Assembly (NCBI RefSeq): GCF_001719065.1
Contig: NZ_LWAF01000002.1
Location: 124,001 to 188,000 of the forward strand
Source: Fervidobacterium thailandense
Lineage (GTDB): Bacteria; Thermotogota; Thermotogae; Thermotogales; Fervidobacteriaceae
Reading direction: 5' to 3'
Length of the DNA stretch: 64,000 bases
The position numbers and the translations under genes were made by a program. Every line of letters begins with the position of its first letter. Positions within the stretch are counted from its first letter, which is position 1. The notes below the pieces were generated by a model that searched no databases, was not told where the DNA came from, and was given only the letters and a program-made list of their open reading frames with translations. Of this stretch, positions 63,111 to 64,000 are shown piece after piece.

Positions 63111-64000
63111 ACCGGATAGCCTCCTTCGAATTCCTCCGCAAGTTTCCAATCCACGTACAAGCTGTTTTCGTACCTACGTCTCAAGTACTGACGCCCAACT
63201 TCGCCTAAAATGGCGTAGATGAGCAAATCCTCATCGCTTTGCGCAAGGAGCCCTATCTCCCTTTTCCTATTCTCCAGTTCGGGTTCCAGGTAGTCCGCGG
63301 GTCGTCCTTCTATGGGTTTCTCATCACCCAGGATCTTTTTCACCAGTTCCGGGTCGATTGGCGCTGGAGGTTTGCCGTACAGTCCCTTGACGTAATCCTT
63401 AACCTCCCTTGTAACCTTCGCGTACCGTTCCCCGGTCATAACATTCAGAACGGCTTGGACACCGACAATTTGGCTGGTTGGAGTTACGAGCGGAGGATAT
63501 CCAAGATCCTTCCGAACCCTGGGAATCTCTTCGAGCACCTCATCGAGTTTGTCGAGCATCTTCTGCTCAGAAAGTTGCTTCACAAGATTAGAGTACATTC
63601 CTCCCGGAACTTGGGAGACGATTATCCTGTGATCTATCGTAACCATCTTCACGTCGTAGGCTTCGTATTTTTTCCTAACTTCCCAAAGGTACCGCACGAT
63701 CGAGTCAACTTTTTTCCAGTCAATCTTGGGTAAGTCAACGTATTCGGACAGGACGTGGTAAAAAGTTTCGAACGCCGGTTGACTGGTTGCCATGGCGAAC
63801 GGCGAAAACGCCGTGTCGATAACATCTGCACCAGCCTGAAATGCCGTTATGTAAGCCAGTTCCCCCAATCCCGCCGTTGCGTGACTGTGAACCTCAACCG
63901 GTAAACCGTACCTTTTCTTCAATTCGGATACGAGCTCACCGGCCGCTTTCGGTGTCAGAAGCCCGGCCATATCCTTGATGCACAACGAGTGAACCCCGCG
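63107..64000 (-). CDS. Biotin-dependent carboxyltransferase subunit (OadA/pyruvate carboxylase B/5S type), N-terminus beyond the edge
   Basis: The last 297 residues are present and the frame runs open through base 64000. The DRE-TIM/HMGL-like barrel end shows SLCIKDMAGLLTP, VEVHSHATAGLGELAYI, AFSPFAMATSQP and the post-barrel domain VSQVPGGMYSNLVKQL, all typical of oxaloacetate decarboxylase alpha, pyruvate carboxylase subunit B and transcarboxylase 5S. No biotinyl domain (MKM) is at the C-terminus. The substrate cannot be fixed from this part. Its stop overlaps the AcpS-FolK start. Confidence 0.9.
   Translation of the reverse strand, partial: RGVHSLCIKDMAGLLTPKAAGELVSELKKRYGLPVEVHSHATAGLGELAYITAFQAGADVIDTAFSPFAMATSQPAFETFYHVLSEYVDLPKIDWKKVDSIVRYLWEVRKKYEAYDVKMVTIDHRIIVSQVPGGMYSNLVKQLSEQKMLDKLDEVLEEIPRVRKDLGYPPLVTPTSQIVGVQAVLNVMTGERYAKVTREVKDYVKGLYGKPPAPIDPELVKKILGDEKPIEGRPADYLEPELENRKREIGLLAQSDEDLLIYAILGEVGRQYLRRRYENSLYVDWKLAEEFEGGYPV

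Noticed and set aside
1-64000. Mobile elements, CRISPR arrays, tRNA or rRNA genes
   Set aside because: No transposase or integrase, no regularly spaced repeats, and no cloverleaf or rRNA-like sequence was recognised on either strand by reading; a tRNA scan would be the decisive test.

Overview
This 64 kb window reads as a chromosomal segment of a thermophilic, flagellated, fermentative bacterium of the phylum Thermotogota, probably a Fervidobacterium-type lineage. The strongest markers are the outer-sheath ('toga') pair Omp-alpha (SLH plus coiled-coil rod) and Omp-beta (beta-barrel) in the classic order, a PHP/exonuclease PolC, GTG and TTG starts at many genes, and Lys/Glu-rich proteins. Base composition is moderate by eye and was not calculated. 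No rRNA, tRNA, insertion sequence, prophage or CRISPR array was recognised. Genes are dense, usually with 0-50 base gaps.

Layout: 1-3.9 kb, rnr then ligA (cut at the left edge). 4-6.8 kb, a gate-domain-like membrane protein converging on guaA. 6.9-10.4 kb, a GH20 hexosaminidase and a lone two-domain ABC permease. 10.5-16.9 kb, flgM-flgN-flgK-flgL, a TrmN6-like methyltransferase and purB. 17.0-17.2 kb, a small Thr/Glu-rich anchored protein. 17.7-24.8 kb, an ornithine oxidation operon (ord, ortA, ortB, oraS, oraE) followed by a glutamate-semialdehyde dehydrogenase. 24.9-27.8 kb, Omp-beta and Omp-alpha. 28-35.8 kb, tyrS, secG, polC, ruvC, queA, rpsO, all on the minus strand. 36-37.2 kb, an SLH-less paralogue of Omp-alpha. 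37.3-48.7 kb, a polytopic membrane protein, DUF47 and PiT phosphate genes, a hydroxyacid dehydrogenase, trmI, a Ctp protease, two unknown membrane proteins, an RND exporter and a GT4 glycosyltransferase. 48.7-53.2 kb (minus), two radical-SAM genes, rlmN, a kinase-less PASTA protein and rsgA. 53.5-58.7 kb, an M42 peptidase, a coupled membrane protein plus double-HhH ComEA-like protein, an HD-GYP regulator and a PfkB sugar kinase. 58.7-64 kb (minus), a carboxyltransferase (cut at the right edge), an AcpS-FolK fusion, a small unknown protein, a methylmalonyl-CoA mutase catalytic subunit, pdxS and pdxT.

How it fits together: the ornithine operon would oxidise ornithine through 2,4-diaminopentanoate and 2-amino-4-oxopentanoate to alanine and acetyl-CoA, using B12 and PLP. 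The same window carries a PLP synthase (pdxST) and a second B12 enzyme (mutase) next to a biotin-type carboxyltransferase, which suggests methylmalonyl-CoA metabolism. Several loci build or service the envelope: the Omp rods, the RND/GT4 cluster, SecG, and the PASTA protein.

The observations most worth following are the AcpS-FolK gene fusion, the PASTA-only protein sitting where prpC-prkC normally lie between rlmN and rsgA, the SLH-less Omp-alpha paralogue, the double-(HhH)2 ComEA-like protein, and the overlapping radical-SAM pair.
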